64,000 bases of DNA from Paenimyroides baculatum (GTDB lineage Bacteria; Bacteroidota; Bacteroidia; Flavobacteriales; Flavobacteriaceae): NCBI RefSeq assembly GCF_008629655.1, contig NZ_VWSG01000012.1, positions 17,727 through 81,726 of the forward strand, in the 5' to 3' direction. The notes beneath the pieces were generated by a model. It saw only the letters and a list, made by a program, of their open reading frames with translations, was not told where the DNA came from and ran no database searches. Position numbers and translations under genes: made by a program. Shown in pieces: positions 27,920 to 37,045 of this stretch (within the stretch, counting starts at the first letter, position 1; each line of letters opens with the position of its first letter).

Positions 27920-29827
27920 TTACAACACATCATTAATAATACTGTCAACAATTTCTGGGTTTAAAAGCGTACTTGTATCGCCTAAATTAGAAAGGTCGTT
28001 ATTGGCGATTTTTCTTAATATTCTTCGCATAATTTTGCCTGATCGTGTTTTTGGTAATCCTTCTACAAACTGAATTTTATCTAATTTTGCAATTGGTCCA
28101 ATTTTATCGGAAATCTGCTGGTTAATTTCTTTTCGTAAATTATCTTGATTACGGTATTCGCCTGTTTCCTTCAACATCACAAAACCGTAAAGCGCGTTTC
28201 CTTTAATATTGTGTTCAAAACCAACAATAGCCGATTCTGCCACCGCCGGATGTTCGTTAATCGCATCTTCAATCGGAGCCGTAGTAAGGTTGTGCCCCGA
28301 TACAATAATTACATCATCAACCCTACCCGTGATTCGGTAATAACCAACCTCATCTCTAAAAGCGCCATCGCCGGTAAAATATTTGCCTTTGTATGTAGAA
28401 AAATAGGTTTCCTTGTAACGCTCATGATCGCCCCAAATAGTTCGGGCAATTCCAGGCCACGGAAATTTAATGCAGAGCTTACCATCTACCTGATTTCCTT
28501 TAAGTTCATTCCCTTCATCGTCCATCAAAGCAGGTTGAACACCAATAAACGGCAACGTTGCGTAGGTTGGTTTTGTTGGCGTTACAAACGGAATTGGAGA
28601 AATTAGAATTCCACCGGTTTCTGTCTGCCACCAAGTATCAACAATCGGACTGTGTTTTTTACCGATATTGTCGTTATACCAGTGCCACGCTTCTTCGTTG
28701 ATAGGTTCACCAACAGATCCCAAAACTTTTAATGACGAAAGATCGTACTTTTCAACATATTCCAAACTTTCTTTTGCTAATGATCGAATGGCAGTTGGAG
28801 CCGTGTAAAAAATGGAAACTTTATGTTTTTCAATTGTTTCCCAAAAACGACCAAAATCGGGATAACTCGGCACACCCTCAAACAAAACCGTTGTAGCACC
28901 GTTTGCCAGCGGACCATAAACAATGTAACTGTGTCCGGTAATCCAGCCAATATCGGCGGTACACCAGAAAATATCATTTTCTTTATATTGAAAAATATTT
29001 TTAAAAGTATAAGCTGTGTAAACCATGTAACCTGCCGATGTATGTACCATTCCTTTTGGTTTACCGGTTGATCCTGAAGTATATAGAATAAACAACGGAT
29101 CTTCGGCATCCATAATTTCAATAGGGCAATCGGCTTCGGCTTCATCCAACAAAGGCTGCAACCATAAATCTCTTCCCTGTTGCATTTCAACCTGTCCATC
29201 GACACGCTGTACAACTAAAACTTTTTCTACAGAATCGCATTTTTTCAAAGCATCATCAACAATTTCCTTAATATTTATTGTTTTTGAACCACGGTACGAT
29301 TTATCTGAAGTGATGACAATTTTACTAGAAGAATCATTGATACGAGCTTCTAAAGCCGATGATGAAAAGCCTGCAAACACTACGGAATGTATCGCACCAA
29401 TTCGGGCACAAGCCAATAAAGAAACAGCCAATTCTGGAATCATTGGCAGATAAATACACACACGATCGCCTTTTTTAATGCCTTGCTGTTTTAAAACGTT
29501 TGCCATTTTACAAACCCTGTTGTACAATTCCTGATAAGTAATGTGCTGTACCGGTTCGTTTGGATCATTCGGTTCAAACAAAATTGCGGTTTTATTGGCA
29601 CGCGTTCTTAAATGACGGTCGATACAGTTTTCTGCAACATTCAGTTTTGCACCTTCAAACCATTTCACTTCCGGAGTTTCAAAATTCCAACTTAAAATAT
29701 TATCCCATTTTTTGTGCCATACAAAATGTTCTTCTGCCAATTCTTCCCAAAAACCTTCCGGATTATTGATCGATTTTCTATAGATATGATAATACTCTTC
29801 GAAGTGTTTGATATGATAATTACTCAT
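27920..29827 (-). CDS. acs: Acetyl-CoA synthetase
   Basis: 635 residues, close to the usual 640-650. Motifs: AMP-binding YTSGSTGKPKGMVH, WWQTETGG, the TGD loop (FTGDGAFRDEVGYY) and the C-terminal lysine motif PKTRSGKIMRR, whose Lys is acetylated in known Acs enzymes. The protein makes acetyl-CoA from acetate, ATP and CoA. It is downstream of a propionyl-CoA synthetase paralogue by 26 bases and near a CrbS-like sensor and a carboxylate-type porter, so it belongs to an organic-acid use region. Confidence 0.92.
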   Translation of the reverse strand: MSNYHIKHFEEYYHIYRKSINNPEGFWEELAEEHFVWHKKWDNILSWNFETPEVKWFEGAKLNVAENCIDRHLRTRANKTAILFEPNDPNEPVQHITYQELYNRVCKMANVLKQQGIKKGDRVCIYLPMIPELAVSLLACARIGAIHSVVFAGFSSSALEARINDSSSKIVITSDKSYRGSKTINIKEIVDDALKKCDSVEKVLVVQRVDGQVEMQQGRDLWLQPLLDEAEADCPIEIMDAEDPLFILYTSGSTGKPKGMVHTSAGYMVYTAYTFKNIFQYKENDIFWCTADIGWITGHSYIVYGPLANGATTVLFEGVPSYPDFGRFWETIEKHKVSIFYTAPTAIRSLAKESLEYVEKYDLSSLKVLGSVGEPINEEAWHWYNDNIGKKHSPIVDTWWQTETGGILISPIPFVTPTKPTYATLPFIGVQPALMDDEGNELKGNQVDGKLCIKFPWPGIARTIWGDHERYKETYFSTYKGKYFTGDGAFRDEVGYYRITGRVDDVIIVSGHNLTTAPIEDAINEHPAVAESAIVGFEHNIKGNALYGFVMLKETGEYRNQDNLRKEINQQISDKIGPIAKLDKIQFVEGLPKTRSGKIMRRILRKIANNDLSNLGDTSTLLNPEIVDSIINDVL

Positions 29828-29853
29828 GATTTAATTTTTTTGATGTGATTAAT

Positions 29854-31737
29854 TTAGATTTTATGTTGTTTGTAAACTTGTATAATTTCGTTTATGATTT
29901 CAGGATCATCAATGGTTGACGGTATCGTATATTCTTTTTTGTCGGCTATATCGCGTAATAATTTCCGAAGAATTTTTCCTGATCTTGTTTTTGGCAATCG
30001 ATCTACAACAATTACCCGCTTTAAGGTTGCTATGGTTCCAATGTTCGATCTTATTTTAGCAATTACTTCTTGTTCAATAACCGATTCTGCAACATCGTTA
30101 CCCGCTTTTGTAACAACTAATGCTAAAGGAGTTTGACCTTTAATTTCATCATGAATTCCAAAAACAGCGCATTCTGCGACCATGTTGTGCGATGATATGA
30201 CTTCTTCCATTTCTGCTGTTGACAATCGATGCCCCGCTACATTAATAACATCGTCAACCCTTCCCGTAATGTAGAGGTATCCTTCAGAATCTTTAAAACC
30301 GCCATCGCCTGTAAAATAATATCCGTTAATTTGTTCCAGATAGCCCGAAAAGAATCGTTCTTCATTGTTCCAAATTCCCATTAAAGTCCCAGGTGGCAGT
30401 GGTAATTTTACTACTACAAATCCTTCTTTATCATCAGGAAGCTGGTTTCCTTCTTCATCAACAATCTGAATATCAAATCCGCAGACAGGTTTTGCAACCG
30501 ATCCGTATTTTATCTTTACATCATCAATTTTTGTCATGATAGATGCCATTGGCCAACCCGATTCTGTTTGCCACCAATGATCAATAACCGGTCGGTTTAT
30601 TTTCTGCGTAAGCCATTCTACAGTAGCGGTATCACTGCGTTCGCCAGCCAAAAAGAAGTAATTTAAAGAAGACAGATCGAAATTTTCTAGCATCAATCCA
30701 TCGGGATCTTCCTTACGAATTGCCCGAATTGCAGTAGGTGCAGCAAAAACAGATTTTACGTTGTATTCACTGATTATTCGCCAAAAAGCAGATGCATCGG
30801 GTGTTTTAACGGGTTTTCCTTCAAAAAGTACCGTCGTATTTCTGTTAAGTAAAGGTCCGTAAACAATAAAACTGTGCCCTACAACCCAGCCAACATCGCT
30901 TGCTGCCCAAAAAACTTCGCCTGGTTTTACATTGTAAATATATCCCATGCTGAATTTTAAGGCAGTTGCATAACCGCCGGTATCGCGCACAATACCTTTA
31001 GGTTTGCCGGTAGTGCCCGAAGTATGTAAGACATACAGCGGATGATTCGCCTCTACAATCACTGGATCAATTTCACTGGAAGCAGTTACCAGAGATTTGT
31101 AATCTATATCGTATTCTTTATCAGGTACAACAGCGCCTAAAAGTCTTTTAAAAAGAATAACGTATTGTGGTTTGTGCGTTGCAAGTTCAATGGCACTGTC
31201 AACAAAAGGTTTATAAGGAAGAATACGGTCAACCTCAACTCCGCTTGATGCCGTTAAGATAACCTTTGGTTTGCAGTCATCAATACGCACAGCCAGCTCG
31301 TTAGGCGCAAATCCACCGAAAACAACGGTGTGTGTAACGCCTAACCTTGCACAGGCAAGCATTGAAAAAACTGCTTGAGGTATCATAGGCATGTAAATTA
31401 ATACGGTGTCGCCTTTTTGCACGCCCATTTTATGTAATCCGCCAGCCAAACGAGCAACTTCAGAATGCAGTTCGTTGTAGGTAATAGTGCGTTTACGGTT
31501 TGTAACAGGCGAATCGTAAATAACGGCAATTTCTTCCCCGTAACCGTCTTCAATATGCTTATCAATACATAGATAGCTCATATTAAGCTTGCCGTCTGCA
31601 AACCATTGCGGATAATTCTGCTTGTTTGATAAAATAGTTTTGGGAAACTGATGCCAAGAAATTTTCTGCGCTTGTTCTTGCCAAAAAGCTTTTGGATTTT
31701 CGATACTTTTTTTATAAAAATCGCGATATACTTCCAT
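29854..31737 (-). CDS. Propionyl-CoA synthetase (PrpE-like acyl-CoA ligase)
   Basis: 627 residues of the AMP-forming ligase family: HTSGTTGKPKGIVRD, HWWQTESGWP, TGDGGFKDSEGYLYITGRVDDVINVAGHRLS in part, and PKTRSGKILRK. The motif WPMASIM after HWWQTESG and the N-terminal YRDFYKKSIENPKAFW fit PrpE, which activates propionate, rather than Acs. Short-chain specificity is not certain. It precedes acs on the same strand with a short gap, so the two are probably made together. Confidence 0.82.
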   Translation of the reverse strand: MEVYRDFYKKSIENPKAFWQEQAQKISWHQFPKTILSNKQNYPQWFADGKLNMSYLCIDKHIEDGYGEEIAVIYDSPVTNRKRTITYNELHSEVARLAGGLHKMGVQKGDTVLIYMPMIPQAVFSMLACARLGVTHTVVFGGFAPNELAVRIDDCKPKVILTASSGVEVDRILPYKPFVDSAIELATHKPQYVILFKRLLGAVVPDKEYDIDYKSLVTASSEIDPVIVEANHPLYVLHTSGTTGKPKGIVRDTGGYATALKFSMGYIYNVKPGEVFWAASDVGWVVGHSFIVYGPLLNRNTTVLFEGKPVKTPDASAFWRIISEYNVKSVFAAPTAIRAIRKEDPDGLMLENFDLSSLNYFFLAGERSDTATVEWLTQKINRPVIDHWWQTESGWPMASIMTKIDDVKIKYGSVAKPVCGFDIQIVDEEGNQLPDDKEGFVVVKLPLPPGTLMGIWNNEERFFSGYLEQINGYYFTGDGGFKDSEGYLYITGRVDDVINVAGHRLSTAEMEEVISSHNMVAECAVFGIHDEIKGQTPLALVVTKAGNDVAESVIEQEVIAKIRSNIGTIATLKRVIVVDRLPKTRSGKILRKLLRDIADKKEYTIPSTIDDPEIINEIIQVYKQHKI

Positions 31738-31887
31738 ACAAATAGAGTAAAAAAGTTACTATTTAACGATAAAATTTAGATAAGAAAATCTAATGCTAAA
31801 GAGTTTTAGCACTACAAAGAGAATTTTTTATCTGAATATCATATCATTAGTTAATTAAACGTGTTTTATTTTGCACACAAAACAAAC

Positions 31888-32250
31888 TTAATTAAGCAAT
31901 TCATTGATTTCAGTAATCATTTTTTTAAGCGAAAAAGGCTTGGTTACATAACCTACAGCACCCAATTGTAATCCTTTTTCAATATCTGCGGGTTTATTTT
32001 TAGCCGAAAGAAAAAGCACTTTAACAGATGCTAATTTTTCGTTTTCTTTAATTTTTTGCAATGTTTCGTATCCGTCAACATTCGGCATCATAATATCTAA
32101 CAAAACCAAATCGGGAACTTTCTTTTTTAAAATATCCAAAGCTTCCTGACCGTCTCTGGCTACAAATACTTCAAATCCGTTTTTTTGAAGTGCATACTCC
32201 AACGACATTATGATATTTGGTTCGTCATCAACAATTAAAATCTTTTTCAT
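31888..32250 (-). CDS. Stand-alone CheY-like response regulator
   Basis: 120 residues: only a receiver domain, with the acidic pair D8/D9, the phosphorylation site D52 (LLDIMMP), S82 (FLSAK) and K104 (VTKPF). There is no output domain. It overlaps the end of the transporter-histidine kinase gene by 4 bases and must be its partner. In the gamma-proteobacterial CrbSR system the partner regulator carries a DNA-binding domain; here the output must pass through another protein. Confidence 0.88.
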   Translation of the reverse strand: MKKILIVDDEPNIIMSLEYALQKNGFEVFVARDGQEALDILKKKVPDLVLLDIMMPNVDGYETLQKIKENEKLASVKVLFLSAKNKPADIEKGLQLGAVGYVTKPFSLKKMITEINELLN

Positions 32251-34931
32251 TTTGGTAATTTTACAAGGAAACGTACGCCTTTACTTTTTTGTTCTGCCCA
32301 AATAGAACCTTTATGACTTTCCACAATATGTTTGCAAATCGATAATCCGAAACCACTGCCAACAGGCTTTTTTGTGGTTTGATTTTTAGACTGATAGAAC
32401 TTATCAAAGATAAACTCAAAATCTTCTTCGGGAATACCTTTTCCGTTGTCTTCTACCGAAATTAAAACGAAATCATCTTGTTCTGATAAATTGATTTCGA
32501 TATGACCATTAACCGGTTCTACAAACTTTATTGCATTTGTAAGCAAGTTACTAAAAACTTGTAAAATACGATCGTCATCATAAACGAAAAACAAAGATTT
32601 AACATTATTTTGTATTGTGATTTGCTTGTCTGTTATCGACTGATCTACAAAATGAATGGCTTTTAAAACGGTTTCAAGAATATTATTGTTTGAAAGATCA
32701 AGTTCTTCACGACCATTCGCCAGTTTTTCTAAATCTAAAATATTGTTTATCAGCTTTGTAAGTCGGTTGGTATCATCAACAATATTGTTCAGGAATTTCT
32801 GTTTTAAATCTGCAGGCATTTCATCATCGAACATCAATACTTCTGCCGATGCTTTAATTGCAGTGATCGGCGTTTTTAATTCGTGTGCAACAGTATCCAG
32901 GAAATCATCTTTCTGTTGATCTTTAACGACCAATTCTTCATTTACCGATTTTAATTCTTGCGTAAGTTGTGTTAACTGATCAGATTTTTCTTTAAGAAAC
33001 TTATTGGTACTTATGGTTTCTTTACTTTCTTCTAAAATCTTTAAAATTTCGGTTAAACTTACAGGTTGTTCTTTTATTACATTACTAATCAGTATTTTAG
33101 ATGATGTACTACCAATGATTCCTGTAAGTAGTTTTTCTGAAAAGTTGATGAATTTAGCATCTGCCTTTACGGTATTTTTCGGAATTTTATTCTTGGCAAA
33201 AAACAAGTTTATGGCTCGGTTTGTTTTCTCAATTCCTAAAAATTTTTCTAAAACATTACGAATATCAGCCACATACGCTTCGCCTTTCCAAACGTAAGCT
33301 GTTTCTGAAAACAGCGCAAAATCGTTGGAGTTCGACACAAAAAGTTCGGCATAATTTCGTTCACGGTAACTGCCTTTTACATACATAGATCCAACCAAAT
33401 ACATCACAACATTCACCGTCATACTCCAGAAAAAAGCGTTGGTTGTGGGTGTTAAAAAGTTCAATCCGAATAAATTATAAGGTTTTAAAAGTGCGATACC
33501 AAACGGTCCGTTTTCTGTAAAATGATAATTGTTAAAAATGGCATCGCAAATAAATGGAACAATCAATGTATAAACCACGGTAAGAAATCCGAAGCAAATC
33601 CCTAAAATAGCCCCTACCGAATTACCTTTTGTCCAGAACATTCCAATAAAAAACGATGGAGCCAATTGTGCAATTATAACGAAAGAAATGTATCCGATGG
33701 AAAATAAAGTAATTTCGATTGAAAAATTAAAATAGAAGATATATGCCAGAATAATCAGCGTGAAAATTGAAAACCGACGTATGTTTTTGATGTATTTGGT
33801 ATTTTCTTCGGGATTGTTTTTGTTGAATGTTTCCAAAAATCCGTACGGAATAATCAGCGAGTTACTAACCATGTTCGATAGTGCCACTGTTGAAACCACA
33901 ACCATTGAAATTACTGCCGATAATCCGCCAATAAAAACCAATAATGCCAGCCAAAAAGAATCGTATTTTAAGGGTAACAAAAGCGTGTAATAATCAGGGT
34001 TTACTGCTGATGAATCGAAATTAAGATTTCCTGCCCACGCAATATAAATCACAAACAAATTAAACAACAAAAGATACAATGGAAATAACCAGATAGCTGT
34101 TTTTAAATGATATTCCCGATCGTTTGAAACCACACTCATTTGAAACTGGCGCGGCAACAGAAAAATAGCAATAAACGAAATAGCGATCATGTAAAACATG
34201 TTCACGCCTTCTGTTAAACTGCTTATGGTGCTTAATTTGTAAACATCGAACGAGGCGTTTGCCTGTTGAAACAAATCGGTTGTTCCATCGTAAATAAAAA
34301 AAGTTGCGTAAACGCCAATTACGATGAAAATCAATAATTTAACTAATGATTCTATTGCAACTATGAAAACAATTCCACGGCGTTTATCGGTTGTATCGGT
34401 AGTTTGAGTTCCGAAAAAAGTAGCGAAAAGTGCAATTAAAACTGCGATGTAAAAAGTGGTATCTTCAAAAAGAAAAATCCTTTTAACATTAGTTTCGTTG
34501 GTAATAATCTGAAAGGTTTCTGATATCGCTTTTAGCTGTAACGATATATACGGAATAATTCCCAACAAACAGATTACGGTTACCAATGCACCTATAAACC
34601 GGTGATTTCCGTAACGAAGCGCAATAAAATCGGCAATTGACGATATTTTTTGATACTTTACAATTCGCAGGATCTTTCGTAAAACATAAACCCACAAAGG
34701 CGCTGCAATTACAGGTCCCAAATAAGTTGTAAGAAAGCTAATGCCGCTTGTTGCTGCAATGCCCACACTTCCATAGTACGTCCACGCAGAACAATAAACG
34801 CCTAACGAAAGACTGTAAACATACGGGTTGTTTACCCATTTGCTGTTAACATTTTTATCGGACCATAAGGCAATTAAAAATAAAACGCCAAAATAAACCA
34901 ATATGATTATGACCAGTAAATAGTTACTCAT
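32247..34931 (-). CDS. Sodium:solute symporter-histidine kinase fusion (CrbS-like)
   Basis: 894 residues. The first ~560 form about 13 membrane helices of the SSS (proline/acetate permease) family (SLGVYCSAWTYYGSVG near 45). Then a soluble linker with a coiled coil leads to a histidine kinase core: H-box TVAHELKTPITAIKAS near 670, N-box NLLTNAIKFV, G1 VEDNGKGIPEEDF and G2 GSGFGLSICKHI near the C-terminus. CrbS/CbrA-type proteins join transport to sensing and control acetate or amino-acid use. Its neighbours (acs, PrpE-like ligase, MFS porter, porin) suggest it senses a short carboxylate. It overlaps a small membrane protein gene by 8 bases. Confidence 0.88.
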   Translation of the reverse strand: MSNYLLVIIILVYFGVLFLIALWSDKNVNSKWVNNPYVYSLSLGVYCSAWTYYGSVGIAATSGISFLTTYLGPVIAAPLWVYVLRKILRIVKYQKISSIADFIALRYGNHRFIGALVTVICLLGIIPYISLQLKAISETFQIITNETNVKRIFLFEDTTFYIAVLIALFATFFGTQTTDTTDKRRGIVFIVAIESLVKLLIFIVIGVYATFFIYDGTTDLFQQANASFDVYKLSTISSLTEGVNMFYMIAISFIAIFLLPRQFQMSVVSNDREYHLKTAIWLFPLYLLLFNLFVIYIAWAGNLNFDSSAVNPDYYTLLLPLKYDSFWLALLVFIGGLSAVISMVVVSTVALSNMVSNSLIIPYGFLETFNKNNPEENTKYIKNIRRFSIFTLIILAYIFYFNFSIEITLFSIGYISFVIIAQLAPSFFIGMFWTKGNSVGAILGICFGFLTVVYTLIVPFICDAIFNNYHFTENGPFGIALLKPYNLFGLNFLTPTTNAFFWSMTVNVVMYLVGSMYVKGSYRERNYAELFVSNSNDFALFSETAYVWKGEAYVADIRNVLEKFLGIEKTNRAINLFFAKNKIPKNTVKADAKFINFSEKLLTGIIGSTSSKILISNVIKEQPVSLTEILKILEESKETISTNKFLKEKSDQLTQLTQELKSVNEELVVKDQQKDDFLDTVAHELKTPITAIKASAEVLMFDDEMPADLKQKFLNNIVDDTNRLTKLINNILDLEKLANGREELDLSNNNILETVLKAIHFVDQSITDKQITIQNNVKSLFFVYDDDRILQVFSNLLTNAIKFVEPVNGHIEINLSEQDDFVLISVEDNGKGIPEEDFEFIFDKFYQSKNQTTKKPVGSGFGLSICKHIVESHKGSIWAEQKSKGVRFLVKLPK

Positions 34932-35118
34932 AATATTTTTTTAGCGTGTAATAAGACCATACAATTACCAATAACCAAATAGCAAAGATGGCTAAATAAA
35001 AGACAGGAATTCCTAAAACGGCTGCTTTGTGATTAAACATAAAAATCATTGGCACGTTAAGTACCATAAGCAGAAACAGTGAAATTAAAAGGAATTTTTG
35101 TTTGTGTCTTTTTTTCAT
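34924..35118 (-). CDS. Small two-helix membrane protein next to the SSS kinase
   Basis: 64 residues with a Lys-rich start (MKKRHKQK) and two hydrophobic segments at about 9-28 and 36-57. It overlaps the start of the transporter-kinase gene by 8 bases, which implies coupled translation. Several SSS transporters have a tiny membrane partner (for example YhdT for PanF, DUF485-type proteins), and this could be such a subunit, but I see no family signature. A real gene on the strength of overlap and composition. Confidence 0.65.
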   Translation of the reverse strand: MKKRHKQKFLLISLFLLMVLNVPMIFMFNHKAAVLGIPVFYLAIFAIWLLVIVWSYYTLKKYYE

Positions 35119-35184
35119 GGAACTAAATATAAAACAATTTACAATTCAATTCAAGCAGATAAGATCATTTTATAAACATAAAGA

Positions 35185-35210
35185 AAGAACAGTACAAATG
35201 CACTGTTCTT
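35185..35210 (-). terminator. Terminator between the MFS/porin transcript and the sensor transcript
   Basis: AAGAACAGT / ACTGTTCTT with an 8-base loop lies 33 bases after the stop of the 74-residue protein. It separates porin-MFS-small protein from the sensor genes. Confidence 0.65.
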
Positions 35211-35242
35211 CTTATCCAAAAAATTAAAATAAATAATAACGT

Positions 35243-35467
35243 TTACAGCTTTTTATCGCTGTATTCGTTGCACAAGGCGTAATATCCAAAAACAATTAAA
35301 CCTAATGTAATCAAAGGCATTAACACGAACAGAATAATGATTCCAAAAACAACTCCGTCTTGCGTACCCGATATTAAACGCGGATAACCAAACTGAATCA
35401 TAAGATACGCTGTTACAACGCCTAATAATATCCAGACAATTCCTAATATTCTTTTTATTGCTTCCAT
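35243..35467 (-). CDS. Small membrane protein (possible DUF6814 type)
   Basis: 74 residues with two hydrophobic segments (about 7-25 and 41-65). It starts 6 bases after the MFS gene stop and ends before a terminator. Such short proteins are regularly found behind this kind of MHS-family porter in flavobacteria, and I think they form DUF6814, although I cannot verify the number. Probably an accessory of the porter; function unknown. Confidence 0.6.
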   Translation of the reverse strand: MEAIKRILGIVWILLGVVTAYLMIQFGYPRLISGTQDGVVFGIIILFVLMPLITLGLIVFGYYALCNEYSDKKL

Positions 35468-35473
35468 AATATT

Positions 35474-37018
35474 CTATTTATCAGTGTATTTAGTAACTTT
35501 TTTATTGATGTAGATGAATCCGATAATGAAACTTATTGCTCCAACAATTATCGGATACCATAATCCTTCGAGGAAAAATTCCGCATTACCTGTTTTTTGC
35601 GCATTTGCCACGAAATAGGTTGATATTGCCGGAAGTAATCCTCCGAAAATTCCGTTTCCAATGTGATAAGGTAATGACATGGAAGTATATCGAATTTTAA
35701 CCGGGAACATTTCAACCAAAAATGCTGCAATGGGACCGTAAACCATTGTTACAAAGAATACTTGAATGAATACTAAAAATACGAGTTTCCATTTGATTGA
35801 ACTTGTAATTAAAACCGATTTTTTAACTTGTTTGTCAACATCGCCGCTTTCTGTTAGTTTTGCTACACCATCTTTTAAATGAACCGTTGTAGTTTCGCTG
35901 TATTCTGTTCCATCAGTATAAAACTTTTTCACTTTATAGATTGAATCTGAAACTGCGTTTGTAGTTTTAATTTCTGCTGATGCAATACGTTTGTCAACCA
36001 TTTCGGTTTTAATATTGGTATCGGTACTTGCATACATTGCCCGATAAATTGGTCGGTACGATAAAATTGCGATCAACATACCGGCTAATAATATAGGTTT
36101 TCGTCCTATTTTATCACTCAACCATCCAAAGAAAACAAAGAAAGGTGTTCCCAAGAGCAGTGCAATACCGAGCAATCCATCTACCTGATTAGAATCGACA
36201 AACATCACCGTTTTTATATAACTCATGGCGTAAAACTGACCCGTGTACCAAATTACACCCTGACCCATTGTTGCCCCAAAAAGTGCCAACAATACAAATT
36301 TTAAGTTGTATCGGTTTCCAAAACTTTCTTTTAACGGATTGGTACTTGTTTTTCCTTCTTTTTTCGCTTTAGCAAATTCCGGAGATTCGCTCATGTTTTT
36401 ACGGATCAGATATGAAACATAAACCATTACGATTGATAACCAGAAAGGTACGCGCCATCCCCAAAGATCAAATTGTTCTTCGCTCATTAACGAACGAGTG
36501 ATTAAAATTACGATTAACGAAATAAATAAACCCACCGTTGCAGTTGTTTGGATCCATGATGTCCAAAAACCACGTTGTCCTTTTGGTGCGTGCTCTGCCA
36601 CATAAGTTGCTGCACCTCCATATTCGCCACCAAGTGCCAAACCTTGTAACAATCGCATGATCAATACAATAACTGGCGCAATAAAACCAATAGATTCATA
36701 ACTTGGTACACAACCAATTACAAATGTTGCACCGCCCATTAGCATTAAAGTAACCATGAAGGTATATTTTCTTCCGATCAAATCTCCCAATCGTCCAAAA
36801 AACAAGGCACCGAACGGACGTACTACGAATCCTGCTGCAAAAGTTGCCAATGTTGATAAAAATGCCGCTGTAGGATTTTCTGATGGAAAGAATTTTGTTG
36901 ACAACACAATTGCCAAACTTCCAAAGATGTAAAAGTCGTACCATTCTATTAATGTTCCCATAGATGAAGCCATAATTACACTCCAAATACTACTTTTCTT
37001 AGTTTCGGTATTATTCAT
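35474..37018 (-). CDS. MFS transporter of the metabolite:H+ symporter (MHS/ProP-like) family
   Basis: 514 residues with about 12 membrane helices. Motifs EWYDFYIFGSLA near 20-31, GRLGDLIGRKYTF and RLLQGLALGGEYGGAATYVAEHAP are those of the MHS subfamily, which takes up organic acids, betaine or proline with protons. Between about residues 325 and 405 lies a hydrophilic insertion (Thr, Lys, Asp and Val-rich) that the E. coli members lack. The location beside a porin and carboxylate-activating enzymes suggests a mono- or dicarboxylate substrate. Confidence 0.87.
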   Translation of the reverse strand: MNNTETKKSSIWSVIMASSMGTLIEWYDFYIFGSLAIVLSTKFFPSENPTAAFLSTLATFAAGFVVRPFGALFFGRLGDLIGRKYTFMVTLMLMGGATFVIGCVPSYESIGFIAPVIVLIMRLLQGLALGGEYGGAATYVAEHAPKGQRGFWTSWIQTTATVGLFISLIVILITRSLMSEEQFDLWGWRVPFWLSIVMVYVSYLIRKNMSESPEFAKAKKEGKTSTNPLKESFGNRYNLKFVLLALFGATMGQGVIWYTGQFYAMSYIKTVMFVDSNQVDGLLGIALLLGTPFFVFFGWLSDKIGRKPILLAGMLIAILSYRPIYRAMYASTDTNIKTEMVDKRIASAEIKTTNAVSDSIYKVKKFYTDGTEYSETTTVHLKDGVAKLTESGDVDKQVKKSVLITSSIKWKLVFLVFIQVFFVTMVYGPIAAFLVEMFPVKIRYTSMSLPYHIGNGIFGGLLPAISTYFVANAQKTGNAEFFLEGLWYPIIVGAISFIIGFIYINKKVTKYTDK

Positions 37019-37045
37019 ATTTTATAGTTTTAGTTTGTTGATTTT

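Noticed and set aside
28145..28606. 153-residue forward frame inside acs
   Set aside because: Shadow frame; the reverse-strand acs motifs are complete across it.
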